DNA of 64,000 bases from Paracoccaceae bacterium (GTDB taxonomy: Bacteria; Pseudomonadota; Alphaproteobacteria; Rhodobacterales; Rhodobacteraceae): assembly GCA_902632125.1 (NCBI GenBank), contig CACPBQ010000001.1:1-64000 (forward strand), given 5' to 3'. The notes beneath the pieces were generated by a model, which saw nothing but the letters and a program-made list of their open reading frames with translations, was not told the origin of the DNA and did no database searches. A program made the translations under genes and the position numbers. Positions 51,540-61,831 of this stretch are shown in pieces (within the stretch, counting starts at the first letter, position 1; each line of letters starts with the position of its first letter).

Positions 51540-54500
51540 ACATGCAAAAAATTTCTCGATCGCCAAAATAAGAAATAACCTACTGAAGCAAATAAAAATA
51601 TAAGGAAAAAAGAACCAATAAAAAACAAAGTCAAGGCGGATAGCATGGTTTCAGGAAGGGATTGAATTAAACTTAATTGGCTAAGTATTGGCGCTAAAGA
51701 TCCACTTATAATCATGAATCCTAGGGTCAATCCACCCCACAACAAAATTACAAAAGTTAAGGTAGCAAATGAGCGTTGAACTAATTTATTTTGTGATCTA
51801 AGAGCAAATAAATAAGCTTTCCTAAATCGTTTTATATCTTCTTGCATCGCAACCAGAGCGGGAATGACCAAAAGAACAATCAACAACCCAAAGCCAAGGC
51901 CATAAACTAAAGTGATGACTGTAGGTTTCAAAAATTGAGCTTGAGTTGAACGCTCATACAACAGTGGTGCAAGGCCTAAAACGGTCGTGAAGGTTGTGAG
52001 TAAAACCGGTCTCAGACGATCGAGTGAACCATCGATAATAGATGGTATTATTCCTCTTTCTTTTGAGTATTCATCTATAGTTGAGATCAAAACTATAGAG
52101 TCATTAATTATGATCCCAGTCATTCCAATTAATCCTACAACTGTAAACAAAGACATAGGAACATCCCAGATATAATGACCATAAATTGTTCCTACCAGCC
52201 CAAATGGAATTATTGACATAATTATGAAAGGTCTTGTCCAACTAGCAAATATCCAAGTTAAAACAAGATAGATGCCTAAAAGTGTCAAAATCATACCAAC
52301 TCGCGCATCATTGAGAAATTCTTGCTCTTGTTCGGCTAATCCGGACATGCGCCATTCCACTTGGTTTACAGTAGCAATCTCGGGTAAAATTTTATCTTTA
52401 AGGGTCTCAAAGACTTGCTCTGCATCTTCAGGATTATCTTCCGAAACGTCACCCGTAACAGATACAAGCCTAATGCCATTTTCACGCCGAACAGTTGAGA
52501 AGCCAACCTTTCGCTCCACGCTTACAATATCAGCTAGCGGTACATAAATTCCACTGTTCGCACGAAGTTGCGTTCTTTCCAAGAAATCTGAGGTTAATTC
52601 ACCCTCGGGCAATTCAACACGAATAGTAGCACTGCGCGGCCCAAGAGGATATGAAGCCGCTTCAACTCCATTTAAGCGATTACGTAAAACCACTCCCAAG
52701 GTATCTATAGTAAAGCCTAAAGCTTTACCTTGAGGAGTTAGTTCTAAAATAATCTCTTCTTTGTCATAGGCTAAGTCATCCTCAACTGCAGACACAACCG
52801 AGAACGCCTCTAATTCAGTTTTTAATGCCTCTGCTGCATTTTTCAGAGTGGCCGCATCTGCTCCATAAAACTGAATATCTAATGCATCATCACCTGGTCC
52901 AGAACGCCAGCCTCGGAAGGAAATAGCTTCAAGAAGTGGATGCCGAACAATCTTATCCTGTAAATCGCCAACAAAGGAAAAACTGGAATATGGTCGCAAA
53001 TCTGCATCAATAAGTTCGACGGAAATGCCCCCTAAAAGATCAGCAGATTTATTTTCTGTGCCAGAAAGACCACGACCCGAATTACCGCCCAACTCTGCTA
53101 AAACATATTTAACTGGATTAAGACCATGTTCTTTTTCATATTCTTTAGCAAGTTCATCGACTGAGTTTTGTAGTATTTTCATCATTGAAAGCGTATCAGC
53201 ACGTGTTGCCGAATTGAACATAGCGAAGTTTCCAGTTACCGAAGATTGCTCAGGTGCATTAAAAAACCGCCACGTTACTGAACCATTAATAAATAGCACG
53301 ATCTGCGATGATAAGACTAGCAGAGTACCCGCTAAAACAACATACCGGGCGCGAATAACTAGTTTTATAAAAGGGCGAAATATGTTTTCTCGAAACCAAA
53401 CAAATCCAATATTTACTATATAACTCGGGCGATCATACCAATTTATATTTGAACTATTACTTATAGAATGAGCCATGTGGTTGGGTAAAATTAGAAAGCA
53501 CTCCACCAAAGATGCCAAAAGAACGACACTGACTGTAAATGGAATATCAGCAATTAGATCTCCAAACCGGCCTCCAATTGCAACTAAGCCAAAAAATGCA
53601 ATCACAGTTGTCATAGTAGCGGCCAAAACAGGCATAAACATTCTTTGTGCAGCCGTTTCAGCTGCAACTACAGGTGGCAAGCCAGACCTAGCCCGATAAT
53701 CAGCATGCTCGCCAACCACAATTGCATCATCAACGACTATTCCTAGTGTAATGATAAGTGCAAAAAGAGAAATCATATTTATTGTGATACCTGCTACATA
53801 CATAAGGGCTATAGCTGTCAGCATTGCCGTTGGAATACCCGCTGCTACCCAAAATGCTGTCCTCGTGTTGAGAAATAAAAATAATAATGTGACTACCAGA
53901 CCAAGTCCTATAAGCCCATTATCTAACAGCATATTAAGTCGGCTGGATATTGTCTCAGCTCTAGTCCGAATTAACTCTAATTTCGTACCCTCGGGTAATG
54001 TAGCTTCCAGCTCCCGAGCAATATTTTCAACTTTATGCTGAATATCAATAGCATCGCCTTGCTGATTGCGGTCAATCCTTATGGTAATTGCGGGATCAGT
54101 TCCAACAAAGTAGGTTCTTTCCCTATCTATTCCATTGACATTCAACTCGGCCACATCGGCAACGGTAAGTTTTGACCCGTCGGAATTAGACCGTAGTACA
54201 ATGGATCCGATATCCTTGGCTAGTCGCTTCTCTATTCCTGTTCTAACTCGTGCATTAGCGGCCTCCACGTCACCAGCAGGATCCGCACTTACCTCTTCAG
54301 AGATCGCAATTGCTATCTCTTGCATAGTAATGTCATGCATAATTAGATTTGAAGTAGAAACTGCAACAACAGTCTCAGGAGCAGCCAACCCCCTCATGGT
54401 AGTGCGCGTTACACCAGCCGTAAAAAGCCTCATAACAAATTCGTCGGCAAATAAACCCAGCTGATCGATAGCCACTGGACCGGAAATGACTACATCGGTA

Positions 54501-54934
54501 ACGCGGTCGCTCCATCTACCTCTTATAATGGTAGGATCTTCACTATCCTGCGGCAGAGAAGTAACACTATCCAAAGCTGTTTCCACATCCACTTTTGCTC
54601 GCGACATGTCCCAACTAGGTTCAAATTCAAGAGTTATTTTTGCTCTGCCCTCATTTGAAATACTTTTGGCATTACTAACCCCATCTACAGCCAGTAAAAC
54701 TGGCTCTAAAACTCGGATAATCGCAGCATCTACGTCTTCTGCGCCAGCACCTTGCCAAACGATACCAATATTAATGTTATCAACTACAACATCTGGAAAA
54801 AACTGTGCGCGCATTTTAGGTAAAGCCATAAGCCCAGCGACAACTAAAATGACCAAAAGCAAATTAGCCATAGTTTTATGTCGTGTAAAATAAGATAAAA
54901 TCCCATTTGCTGTTTGAGGTGACAATCGGGTCAT
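51536..54934 (-). CDS. RND-family efflux transporter permease
   Basis: AcrB/CusA-type architecture: GILSYFTRHKTMANLLLVILVVAGLMALPKMRAQFFPDV; TLGIVVDDAIVVGEH. Confidence 0.95.
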   Translation of the reverse strand: MTRLSPQTANGILSYFTRHKTMANLLLVILVVAGLMALPKMRAQFFPDVVVDNINIGIVWQGAGAEDVDAAIIRVLEPVLLAVDGVSNAKSISNEGRAKITLEFEPSWDMSRAKVDVETALDSVTSLPQDSEDPTIIRGRWSDRVTDVVISGPVAIDQLGLFADEFVMRLFTAGVTRTTMRGLAAPETVVAVSTSNLIMHDITMQEIAIAISEEVSADPAGDVEAANARVRTGIEKRLAKDIGSIVLRSNSDGSKLTVADVAELNVNGIDRERTYFVGTDPAITIRIDRNQQGDAIDIQHKVENIARELEATLPEGTKLELIRTRAETISSRLNMLLDNGLIGLGLVVTLLFLFLNTRTAFWVAAGIPTAMLTAIALMYVAGITINMISLFALIITLGIVVDDAIVVGEHADYRARSGLPPVVAAETAAQRMFMPVLAATMTTVIAFFGLVAIGGRFGDLIADIPFTVSVVLLASLVECFLILPNHMAHSISNSSNINWYDRPSYIVNIGFVWFRENIFRPFIKLVIRARYVVLAGTLLVLSSQIVLFINGSVTWRFFNAPEQSSVTGNFAMFNSATRADTLSMMKILQNSVDELAKEYEKEHGLNPVKYVLAELGGNSGRGLSGTENKSADLLGGISVELIDADLRPYSSFSFVGDLQDKIVRHPLLEAISFRGWRSGPGDDALDIQFYGADAATLKNAAEALKTELEAFSVVSAVEDDLAYDKEEIILELTPQGKALGFTIDTLGVVLRNRLNGVEAASYPLGPRSATIRVELPEGELTSDFLERTQLRANSGIYVPLADIVSVERKVGFSTVRRENGIRLVSVTGDVSEDNPEDAEQVFETLKDKILPEIATVNQVEWRMSGLAEQEQEFLNDARVGMILTLLGIYLVLTWIFASWTRPFIIMSIIPFGLVGTIYGHYIWDVPMSLFTVVGLIGMTGIIINDSIVLISTIDEYSKERGIIPSIIDGSLDRLRPVLLTTFTTVLGLAPLLYERSTQAQFLKPTVITLVYGLGFGLLIVLLVIPALVAMQEDIKRFRKAYLFALRSQNKLVQRSFATLTFVILLWGGLTLGFMIISGSLAPILSQLSLIQSLPETMLSALTLFFIGSFFLIFLFASVGYFLFWRSRNFLHV

Positions 54935-54938
54935 CTAA

Positions 54939-56399
54939 CTATCCCCCCATCCTACTTTCGATACGATTGACCATTTCAGCCGGAACTTTTTCTTTTTTTA
55001 GTTTTCCAATAGTCCGTTCTTTTGCAGTTTTTGGTATCCACTTGTTACCTTCAATAAATTTAATTAACTTTTCTCGCCTTTCTTCAGTCAACTCTATCAT
55101 TTCGGGGGACTTTGGAGGTTTATCTGCTTCGCCTGACCTGACAGCTCTCACTTTTATACCTGCACCTAGAAGCGGAGATCTTTGTGCAACTACTTCTTTA
55201 CCTGTTAAATCACGTGATCTGATTATCACATCATCACCTTGACGGCGTAATAAAGAAACATCGACGTTTTCAAGCCGTTCCTCTTCATTCAATATTAAAA
55301 CTTGGTTATCTGAGTTAAGCGCTGAAGCGGGTAATTTTATAGCAAATCCCAATTCTGGTTCATCCACCTTAACCACAACATAGTCGCCTGGTTTGAAACC
55401 TACCGCTGTCTCCAACTTTGCGTAAAGCAGGCGCCCAGTCTGACCCTCAGCTACTGAACCACTATCTCTTTCCAACACAGCATTTGTGATTATTTCAGAT
55501 CCCATTAGGTTCAATGATACGGAAACTGGCGCGTTAAAAAGTTGACCATTTTCATTTAAAAGTCTGCTATATTGCTCCGTTGAAACCCGAAAAGCGACTT
55601 CAAGGTAATTTGGGTCAATTAAGCGACCAATGCGTTCATTTGCGCTCACGATACCCCCTTCAACCAATGTAATGTTACTTAAAACACCATCAAACTTCGA
55701 AAAGAGTTTTGTATCTTCCAAAACGCGTAATGCGTCGTCCAAAGCAAGTTTGCTTCTGATTAACCGTGTCCCTGCACTTGCACCACGGGCTTTTGCCTGG
55801 TCAACTGCACTACGCCTGTTTAGAACAGATTGCTCTGCAGAAGATAATGCAAGTTCAGCAGCTTCAACTGCTGCTTTCGTACCTACTCCCCTAACCTGTA
55901 AGTCCCGTTGACGAGATAAGGCTGTTGATCTAAGCGAGGCCTGCTTAAGAGCAGCTTCAAGTTCATCTTTACTCAAAAGCAGAGCTCTTTCAGCATCTTC
56001 AACTTCCGCTTCGGCATCCATGATATCAGCTTTTGCCTTTAGATAATTAGACTGTGCGTCTGCATCATCGATCTCAACCAGCTTTTCACCAGAACTTACC
56101 TGCCCACCGTCCACGAAATTTTCTGATAACCCAGTGACCTGACCGCCCAAAGCAAGTCTTAAATCTAGTGTTCGCCGGCTTTTAATTTCTCCAAATGCCT
56201 CAAGCTGAGGTGTTATTGATTTAGGCTCTGCGGTTACCACGTTTACTGCAAAAGTACGCTCACGTGGCTGTGCAGACCTCTCCTCCTGCGCAAACCTTTC
56301 ACTTAAAGCGTCTTTAATCAGATAAACTGCGTAGGATAGAATACCTAGAGAGAGGGTTAATAGCGTTAAACCTATCAAGGCCTGTCGAAAAAAACGCAT
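54939..56399 (-). CDS. RND efflux periplasmic adaptor (membrane fusion protein)
   Basis: Biotinyl-lipoyl-like VTGLSENFVDGGQVSSGEKLVEIDDADAQ; coiled-coil hairpin; next to RND permease. Confidence 0.93.
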   Translation of the reverse strand: MRFFRQALIGLTLLTLSLGILSYAVYLIKDALSERFAQEERSAQPRERTFAVNVVTAEPKSITPQLEAFGEIKSRRTLDLRLALGGQVTGLSENFVDGGQVSSGEKLVEIDDADAQSNYLKAKADIMDAEAEVEDAERALLLSKDELEAALKQASLRSTALSRQRDLQVRGVGTKAAVEAAELALSSAEQSVLNRRSAVDQAKARGASAGTRLIRSKLALDDALRVLEDTKLFSKFDGVLSNITLVEGGIVSANERIGRLIDPNYLEVAFRVSTEQYSRLLNENGQLFNAPVSVSLNLMGSEIITNAVLERDSGSVAEGQTGRLLYAKLETAVGFKPGDYVVVKVDEPELGFAIKLPASALNSDNQVLILNEEERLENVDVSLLRRQGDDVIIRSRDLTGKEVVAQRSPLLGAGIKVRAVRSGEADKPPKSPEMIELTEERREKLIKFIEGNKWIPKTAKERTIGKLKKEKVPAEMVNRIESRMGG

Positions 56400-56546
56400 A
56401 ATGCTAGCTTCCAATTTTTTTCCTGCACAAACTTATTTTCTTAGTTTTTCTTTTTCATAAGCTTAACAGGAGATTTATTTTTTCTCTTATATAAGGAAGT
56501 TGTAGTGAAAAAACTAGAAATTCCCAGCAAACTCTCAAATTTTAAA

Positions 56547-57086
56547 CTACTTCCTTCGTAAATGTTCTTCTAGTCTCGGCAATATTTCTACGAAGTTACA
56601 CGGCTGATGTCTGAAATCTAATTGTTTCACTAAAATTTCATCCCATGCATCTTTACAGGCCCCAGGACTACCAGGAAGAGCAAAAAGATAAGTTCCACCA
56701 GCAACGCCGGCAGTACTGCGCGATTGAACAGCAGACGTTCCAATTTTTTTCATACTCACGATCGAAAAAATTGTGCTGAATGCATCGATTTCTTTTTCAT
56801 AAACATCACGGTGAGCCTCGACCGTTACATCTCGCCCCGTGAGACCTGTTCCCCCTGTTGATATGATCACATCGACAGTTTTGCTTCTGACCCAATTTTC
56901 AAGCTTTGACCTTATTGCCTGCCTATCATCCTTAATTAGTTCTCGAGTAACAACTTGATGCCCTGAATTTTCTATTCTTTCAGCAAGAATAGAGCCACTT
57001 TTATCGTCTGCCACAGAGCGTGTATCGGACACAGTTAATAATGCAATACGTACCGGTATAAAGCTTTTACTTTCGTCGATAGTCAC
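56547..57086 (-). CDS. moaB: Molybdenum cofactor biosynthesis protein MoaB
   Basis: ALLTVSDTRSVADDKSG; VIISTGGTGLTGRDVT; FALPGSPGACKDAWD. Confidence 0.94.
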   Translation of the reverse strand: MTIDESKSFIPVRIALLTVSDTRSVADDKSGSILAERIENSGHQVVTRELIKDDRQAIRSKLENWVRSKTVDVIISTGGTGLTGRDVTVEAHRDVYEKEIDAFSTIFSIVSMKKIGTSAVQSRSTAGVAGGTYLFALPGSPGACKDAWDEILVKQLDFRHQPCNFVEILPRLEEHLRRK

Positions 57087-57655
57087 GCTAGGTTTCCTAG
57101 TCTTTCTTTAATTTTTAACAAATCGGACCAAGCATCTTTTTTCGCTGCATTATTCCTAAGTAAATATGCAGGATGGCACATGGGCATCAAAGGGACATTA
57201 TCGAAATCAAACCAATTTCCTCTCAGCTTTGTTATCCCAGTTTGGTCGATCAAAGCTCTGCAGCTTATATTCCCTAGAGCTACAATTATTTTGGGTTGAA
57301 CCAATGAAATATGTTTTTTCAAAAATGGTAGCATCATTTTTATTTCTTCAGGGCTCGGATCACGGTTATGAGGGGGTCTCCATGGAATAACATTACAGAT
57401 ATAGGCAGTAGTCGTTAATTTTTCATTCAGATTGTTTTTATCCCTAGTCAGGCCGATTGGTCTGAGCATTTTATCTAAAAGCTGCCCAGCACGACCCACG
57501 AAAGGTACCCCTTGAATATCCTCCTCTCGCCCAGGGGCCTCACCGATAAACATTACTTCTGCATCAGGATCGCCAGACGAAAAAACTAAGTTTCTAGATC
57601 CTTTTTTTAATTCACAGTACTCGTAGTTGGCTAAAGAAGATTTTAATTGCTCCAA
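57083..57655 (-). CDS. Uracil-DNA glycosylase (type 4/5 family), catalytic part
   Basis: VMFIGEAPGREEDIQGVPFVGRAGQLLDKML; ICNVIPWRPPHNRDPSPEEI; MCHPAYLLRN. Confidence 0.93.
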   Translation of the reverse strand: MEQLKSSLANYEYCELKKGSRNLVFSSGDPDAEVMFIGEAPGREEDIQGVPFVGRAGQLLDKMLRPIGLTRDKNNLNEKLTTTAYICNVIPWRPPHNRDPSPEEIKMMLPFLKKHISLVQPKIIVALGNISCRALIDQTGITKLRGNWFDFDNVPLMPMCHPAYLLRNNAAKKDAWSDLLKIKERLGNLA

Positions 57656-57702
57656 ATTTTTAGTCTGTTCTGCTTGAAATACGGCCTCAGCAACTGCCCT
57701 AT

Positions 57703-57882
57703 CTAAATTCGACGTTTTTTTTGTTGTTGAGATATCAGAGTTTTCATTTTTGTCTCATCCATTTGAGAGTGGTCAGAAAATCTATCCAAAGGAACACATC
57801 CAATATTTTCGTTTACTCCCAAATCTAGCTGCCACTTAAGCAACTCTAGAGCGTCCATAATTTCATTTTTTGATTCCATCAT
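57703..57882 (-). pseudogene. Frameshifted N-terminal segment of the uracil-DNA glycosylase gene
   Basis: Read directly: MMESKNEIMDALELLKWQLDLGVNENIGCVPLDRFSDHSQMDETKMKTLISQQQKKRRI*; joins the downstream UDG frame if one A is added at the A8 tract (T8 on + strand, 57715-57722). Confidence 0.75.
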
Positions 57883-57999
57883 TTAAAGGTAATTAATCTT
57901 TTGAAAAAGTAAAACTGCATGTAATTAGAAATTCACAATAAATCCTTGTTTGTGTTTGAAGGTATGATTATGACCTTGCTTAACCATAGAGAGTTCTAA

Positions 58000-58941
58000 A
58001 TGAGTTTTGAGGATAGACATCTGCTAGGAATCGAACCTATGCGCCCTGAAGCAATAACAGAAATACTAGATCTCGCCGAAAATTACGTTCAATTAAACCG
58101 ATCTATGGATAAACGAGCCGAGTCTCTAACTGGTCTCACTCAGATCAATATGTTTTTCGAAAACTCGACACGAACGCAAGCAAGTTTTGAGTTAGCAGGA
58201 AAAAGGTTGGGAGCTAACGTTATGAACTTATCAATGGAGGCAAGTTCTCTAAAGAAAGGTGAAACTCTTATTGATACAGCTCTTACTTTGAATGCCATGA
58301 AGCCAGACCTCTTAATTGTTAGGCATCCTCAATCTGGTGCAGTAGATTTACTTGCACAAAAAGTAAACTGCTCTGTCTTAAATGCAGGAGATGGACGGCA
58401 TGAGCATCCTACGCAGGCACTTTTGGATGCGTTAACAATCCGTCGAGCTAAAGGAAGATTACACAGACTAAACATTGCGATTTGTGGAGATATCGCTCAT
58501 TCAAGAGTTGCTCGATCTAACATTATTCTTCTTGGTAAAATGGAAAACAGAGTGCGATTGATTGGGCCATCTACACTTATGCCTACTGAGATTGAGGAAT
58601 TAGGAGTCGAAGTATACCAAGACATGCGAATAGGTTTAAAAGATGTGGATGTGGTAATGATGCTAAGATTACAAAAAGAAAGGATGGACGGAGGCTTTAT
58701 ACCTTCTGAGAGAGAGTATTATTACCGCTATGGCCTCAACAAGGAAAAACTGTCGCACGCAAAAAAGGACGCAATTGTTATGCATCCAGGCCCAATGAAC
58801 AGAGGCGTAGAGATTGATGGTGAATTGGCTGACGATATTAATAGATCAGTTATCCAAGAACAGGTTGAAATGGGCGTCGCAGTAAGAATGGCTGCAATGC
58901 ATCTGTTAGCAAGAAATGATAAATTGGGCAATTATGGCTAA
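58000..58941 (+). CDS. pyrB: Aspartate carbamoyltransferase catalytic subunit
   Basis: [45 protein letters not shown]. Confidence 0.97.
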   Translation: MSFEDRHLLGIEPMRPEAITEILDLAENYVQLNRSMDKRAESLTGLTQINMFFENSTRTQASFELAGKRLGANVMNLSMEASSLKKGETLIDTALTLNAMKPDLLIVRHPQSGAVDLLAQKVNCSVLNAGDGRHEHPTQALLDALTIRRAKGRLHRLNIAICGDIAHSRVARSNIILLGKMENRVRLIGPSTLMPTEIEELGVEVYQDMRIGLKDVDVVMMLRLQKERMDGGFIPSEREYYYRYGLNKEKLSHAKKDAIVMHPGPMNRGVEIDGELADDINRSVIQEQVEMGVAVRMAAMHLLARNDKLGNYG

Positions 58942-58945
58942 TTGA

Positions 58946-60202
58946 ATGAAAACTCTTTTAACTAATGCAAAAATAATTGATCCAGTTTCTGAAACCATTT
59001 CGGATGGTGAAGTTATGTTTGAAGACGGCATAATTATCTCACCACAAACAGCAGATAAAACTATCGACTGTAAGGGGCATTATATCAGCCCAGGGTTAAT
59101 TGATATTGGCGTTAAGGTCGGCGAACCTGGGGAACGTCACAAAGAAAGTTATAAGTCAGCAGGAGCAGCCGCAGCTGCAGGGGGTGTAACGACCATAATA
59201 ACGCGACCAGACACATATCCAGCTATAGATACACCAGAAGTTTTGGAGTTTATACGCAGAAGAGCCCAAGAAGTGTGCCCAGTAAACGTATTCCACATGG
59301 TAGCATTAACAAAAGAACGGGCAGGGCGTGAAATGACCGAGATAGGTTTTCTCAAAGACGCAGGGGCTGTTGCATTCACAGATTTTACAAATGTTGTAAA
59401 AAATTCGAAAATTCTTTTGAGGGCATTAAGCTATGCAAAATCATTAGACGCCCTTGTAATTGGACATCCCCAAGACCCCGACCTTTCAGACGCAACTTCA
59501 GCCACATCAGGAAAGTTTGCTTCTTTACGAGGGATACCAAGCGTGACACCACTCGCGGAGCGCATGACCCTAGATAGGGATATGGCCCTGGTAGAATTGA
59601 CTGGAGTTCGTTACCATTTTGATCAAATAACCACAGCTCATTCGATTTCTGCTTTAAAAAGAGCAAAAAAAAGTGGGCACAAAATCACAGCAGGAACTTC
59701 AATACATCACCTTACTCTAAACGAATTCGACATTGCCGATTACAGGAGCTTTTTTAAGCTTAATCCGCCCTTGAGATCTGAAAATGACAGAGTAGCTGTT
59801 ATTGACGCTGTCAATTCTGGGGTTATAGACGTGATATCATCTTTTCACACACCTCAAGATGAAGAAAGTAAGCGTCTACCTTTTGAAACGGCTGCGGCGG
59901 GCGCCGTTGGCCTTGAAACACTTTTACCTGCAAGCTTACAGCTTTTTCATAATCAATCAGTGAGCTTGGGAAAATTAATAAAGACAATGACATTAAACCC
60001 TGCAAATTTACTAGGCCTACCTAGTGGCAGAATTACTCCAGGCGCCCCAGCGGATCTAATTGTTTTTGATGCTGATATTCCTTTTATTTTGGACAGAGAA
60101 ACATTGAAATCAAAATCAAAAAACACCCCTTTCGACGGTCAAAAATTACAAGGTAAAGTAAGACGAACAATCGTTGCTGGAGAAACTATTTTTGAATGTT
60201 AA
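58946..60202 (+). CDS. pyrC: Dihydroorotase
   Basis: HYISPGLIDIGVKVGEPGERHKESYKSAGAAAAAGGVTTIITRPDT; NPANLLGLPSGRITPGAPADLIVFD; lacks the DxHxH metal motif (GLIDIGVKVGEPG). Confidence 0.92.
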   Translation: MKTLLTNAKIIDPVSETISDGEVMFEDGIIISPQTADKTIDCKGHYISPGLIDIGVKVGEPGERHKESYKSAGAAAAAGGVTTIITRPDTYPAIDTPEVLEFIRRRAQEVCPVNVFHMVALTKERAGREMTEIGFLKDAGAVAFTDFTNVVKNSKILLRALSYAKSLDALVIGHPQDPDLSDATSATSGKFASLRGIPSVTPLAERMTLDRDMALVELTGVRYHFDQITTAHSISALKRAKKSGHKITAGTSIHHLTLNEFDIADYRSFFKLNPPLRSENDRVAVIDAVNSGVIDVISSFHTPQDEESKRLPFETAAAGAVGLETLLPASLQLFHNQSVSLGKLIKTMTLNPANLLGLPSGRITPGAPADLIVFDADIPFILDRETLKSKSKNTPFDGQKLQGKVRRTIVAGETIFEC

Positions 60203-60816
60203 CAGTGCTTCCAGAATTTACTAGTAGACCAGAAGTCTTGCTGGCATTATTTACGCTTGGATATTTAGCAGGCTCGATTCCTTTTGGTATTCTTATTTCT
60301 CAAATTCTTGGGCTTGGAGATTTGAGAAAAGTGGGATCTGGAAACATTGGAGCCACTAATGTTCTACGTACCGGAAATAAAATTGCAGCGTTTTTAACCC
60401 TTTTATTAGATTTTTCCAAAGGTATTTGCGCAGTCCTAATTGCTAGACAAATATCTGCTGAAGACGCAGTTCAAGTTTCGGCTTTTGGCGCGATGGTGGG
60501 ACACTGTTTTCCAATATGGTTAAAATTTAGAGGTGGTAAAGGTGTGGCAACTTTTTTAGGCGTTATGATCGCTTTATCTTTTTTAGTTGGAATTACCTGC
60601 TGTTTTGTTTGGTTGTTGGTCGCTCTTGCGAGGAAAATGTCTTCGCTTGCATCTTTAGTAAGCGCTATAAGTGCGCCAATCGCAACTGTATTTCTCGACC
60701 AGCCAAATAGTATTATCCTTATAACATCCTTAGTATTTATTGTTTTTTTTAGGCATAGACAAAACATCGACCGAATAATTAAAGGAGTTGAACCTAAGAT
60801 TGGAAAAGCCGGATAA
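60196..60816 (+). CDS. plsY: Glycerol-3-phosphate acyltransferase PlsY
   Basis: YLAGSIPFGILISQILGLGDLRKVGSGNIGATNVLRTG; FRGGKGVATFLGV. Confidence 0.96.
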   Translation: MLTVLPEFTSRPEVLLALFTLGYLAGSIPFGILISQILGLGDLRKVGSGNIGATNVLRTGNKIAAFLTLLLDFSKGICAVLIARQISAEDAVQVSAFGAMVGHCFPIWLKFRGGKGVATFLGVMIALSFLVGITCCFVWLLVALARKMSSLASLVSAISAPIATVFLDQPNSIILITSLVFIVFFRHRQNIDRIIKGVEPKIGKAG

Positions 60817-60817
60817 A

Positions 60818-61735
60818 CTACGGTGTGATTGTTTTATCAAAAATCTGTGCACAAATCTTAGAATGCGTGATTGGCAGCATGTGCCCTGCGTTTTGAACAC
60901 ACTGAAGAGCCGTGTTAGGAATTCGAATCGATAAGGCTTCAACAATATAAGGCATAACAAAATGAGACTTATCACCATAAATAATTGAAGATTTACCAGT
61001 TAGTGATGAAAAAGTGTGCTCTTTAAGCATTTGATGTGGATCCTGATAAATAGCTTTAGATACTTCAAAAGTTAAAGGGATTCTTTGAGCAAATTGTCTT
61101 TTTTTTGTTTCACTTAACAGATTCCAATCCTCGTTATTGCCCCACTTTTGAAGAAACAATTCTGCTGCTAGCTGCCAATTTTTTTCACTGCCTGCCCTAA
61201 AATAATCAGCATGATCCGACATAAATCGTACTTCCAATGCCCGGTTACCAAAAAATGCTGCGGCAAAAAATACTGGCTCAATAAGCGTAAGGGATTTTAC
61301 AAAATTAGGATATCGTTGCGCCACACGCAAAGCAATCGTTGCTCCAAAAGAGTGTCCCACAAGATGAATTGGCTTATTTATGAAAGTTGAACTTATTTCG
61401 AGACAACAGTCTTGATAGTCAGTCGAATAGTCCCAATCTTGGCTCATCCCATGACCTGGCAGATCAAATGCAGTCATCGAAAGTCTATCTTTTAATCCAT
61501 CTGCAAAAGATAGCCAAGCTCTGCTGTTAGCTAAAGAACAATGCAACAACAAAGCCTGATCGTCTCCTATACCAAAATTTAAGGAGTTTATTTTCAGTCC
61601 TGCGCGCCTTTCTATTGGCATTTCACTACCATCACTTATGTAAGAGATTTCTTTACTACTTTTAAATTTGGGTGCAAATGCAGTAACATAAAAGTCCCAC
61701 AAATAATAAAAATAATTATTTTGGTGTTCAATCAA
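60818..61735 (-). CDS. Alpha/beta-hydrolase fold protein
   Basis: LLHCSLANSRAW; HLVGHSFGATIALRVA nucleophile elbow; C-terminal NAGHMLP; exact start uncertain. Confidence 0.88.
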   Translation of the reverse strand: MIEHQNNYFYYLWDFYVTAFAPKFKSSKEISYISDGSEMPIERRAGLKINSLNFGIGDDQALLLHCSLANSRAWLSFADGLKDRLSMTAFDLPGHGMSQDWDYSTDYQDCCLEISSTFINKPIHLVGHSFGATIALRVAQRYPNFVKSLTLIEPVFFAAAFFGNRALEVRFMSDHADYFRAGSEKNWQLAAELFLQKWGNNEDWNLLSETKKRQFAQRIPLTFEVSKAIYQDPHQMLKEHTFSSLTGKSSIIYGDKSHFVMPYIVEALSIRIPNTALQCVQNAGHMLPITHSKICAQIFDKTITP

Positions 61736-61831
61736 TTTAATTTACTCAACTGGATCTTTGCCTATTGGCATCGCCATGTTATCCGGAGTCACAAGACCGA
61801 TTCTTTTAACATAAGCGAGGATTTCTATTAG

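Noticed and set aside
53025-54893. Series of + strand ORFs of 74-135 aa opposite the RND permease
   Set aside because: Antisense to a clear RND gene with no recognisable domains; long antisense frames are expected opposite a large conserved gene.
61736-61831. Minus-strand frame ending ...LAYVKRIGLVTPDNMAMPIGKDPVE* upstream of prs, resembling a protein C-terminus
   Set aside because: Only about 32 codons between stops and no good start; the region also holds the prs ribosome-binding site. May be chance or a tiny gene remnant, not supportable.
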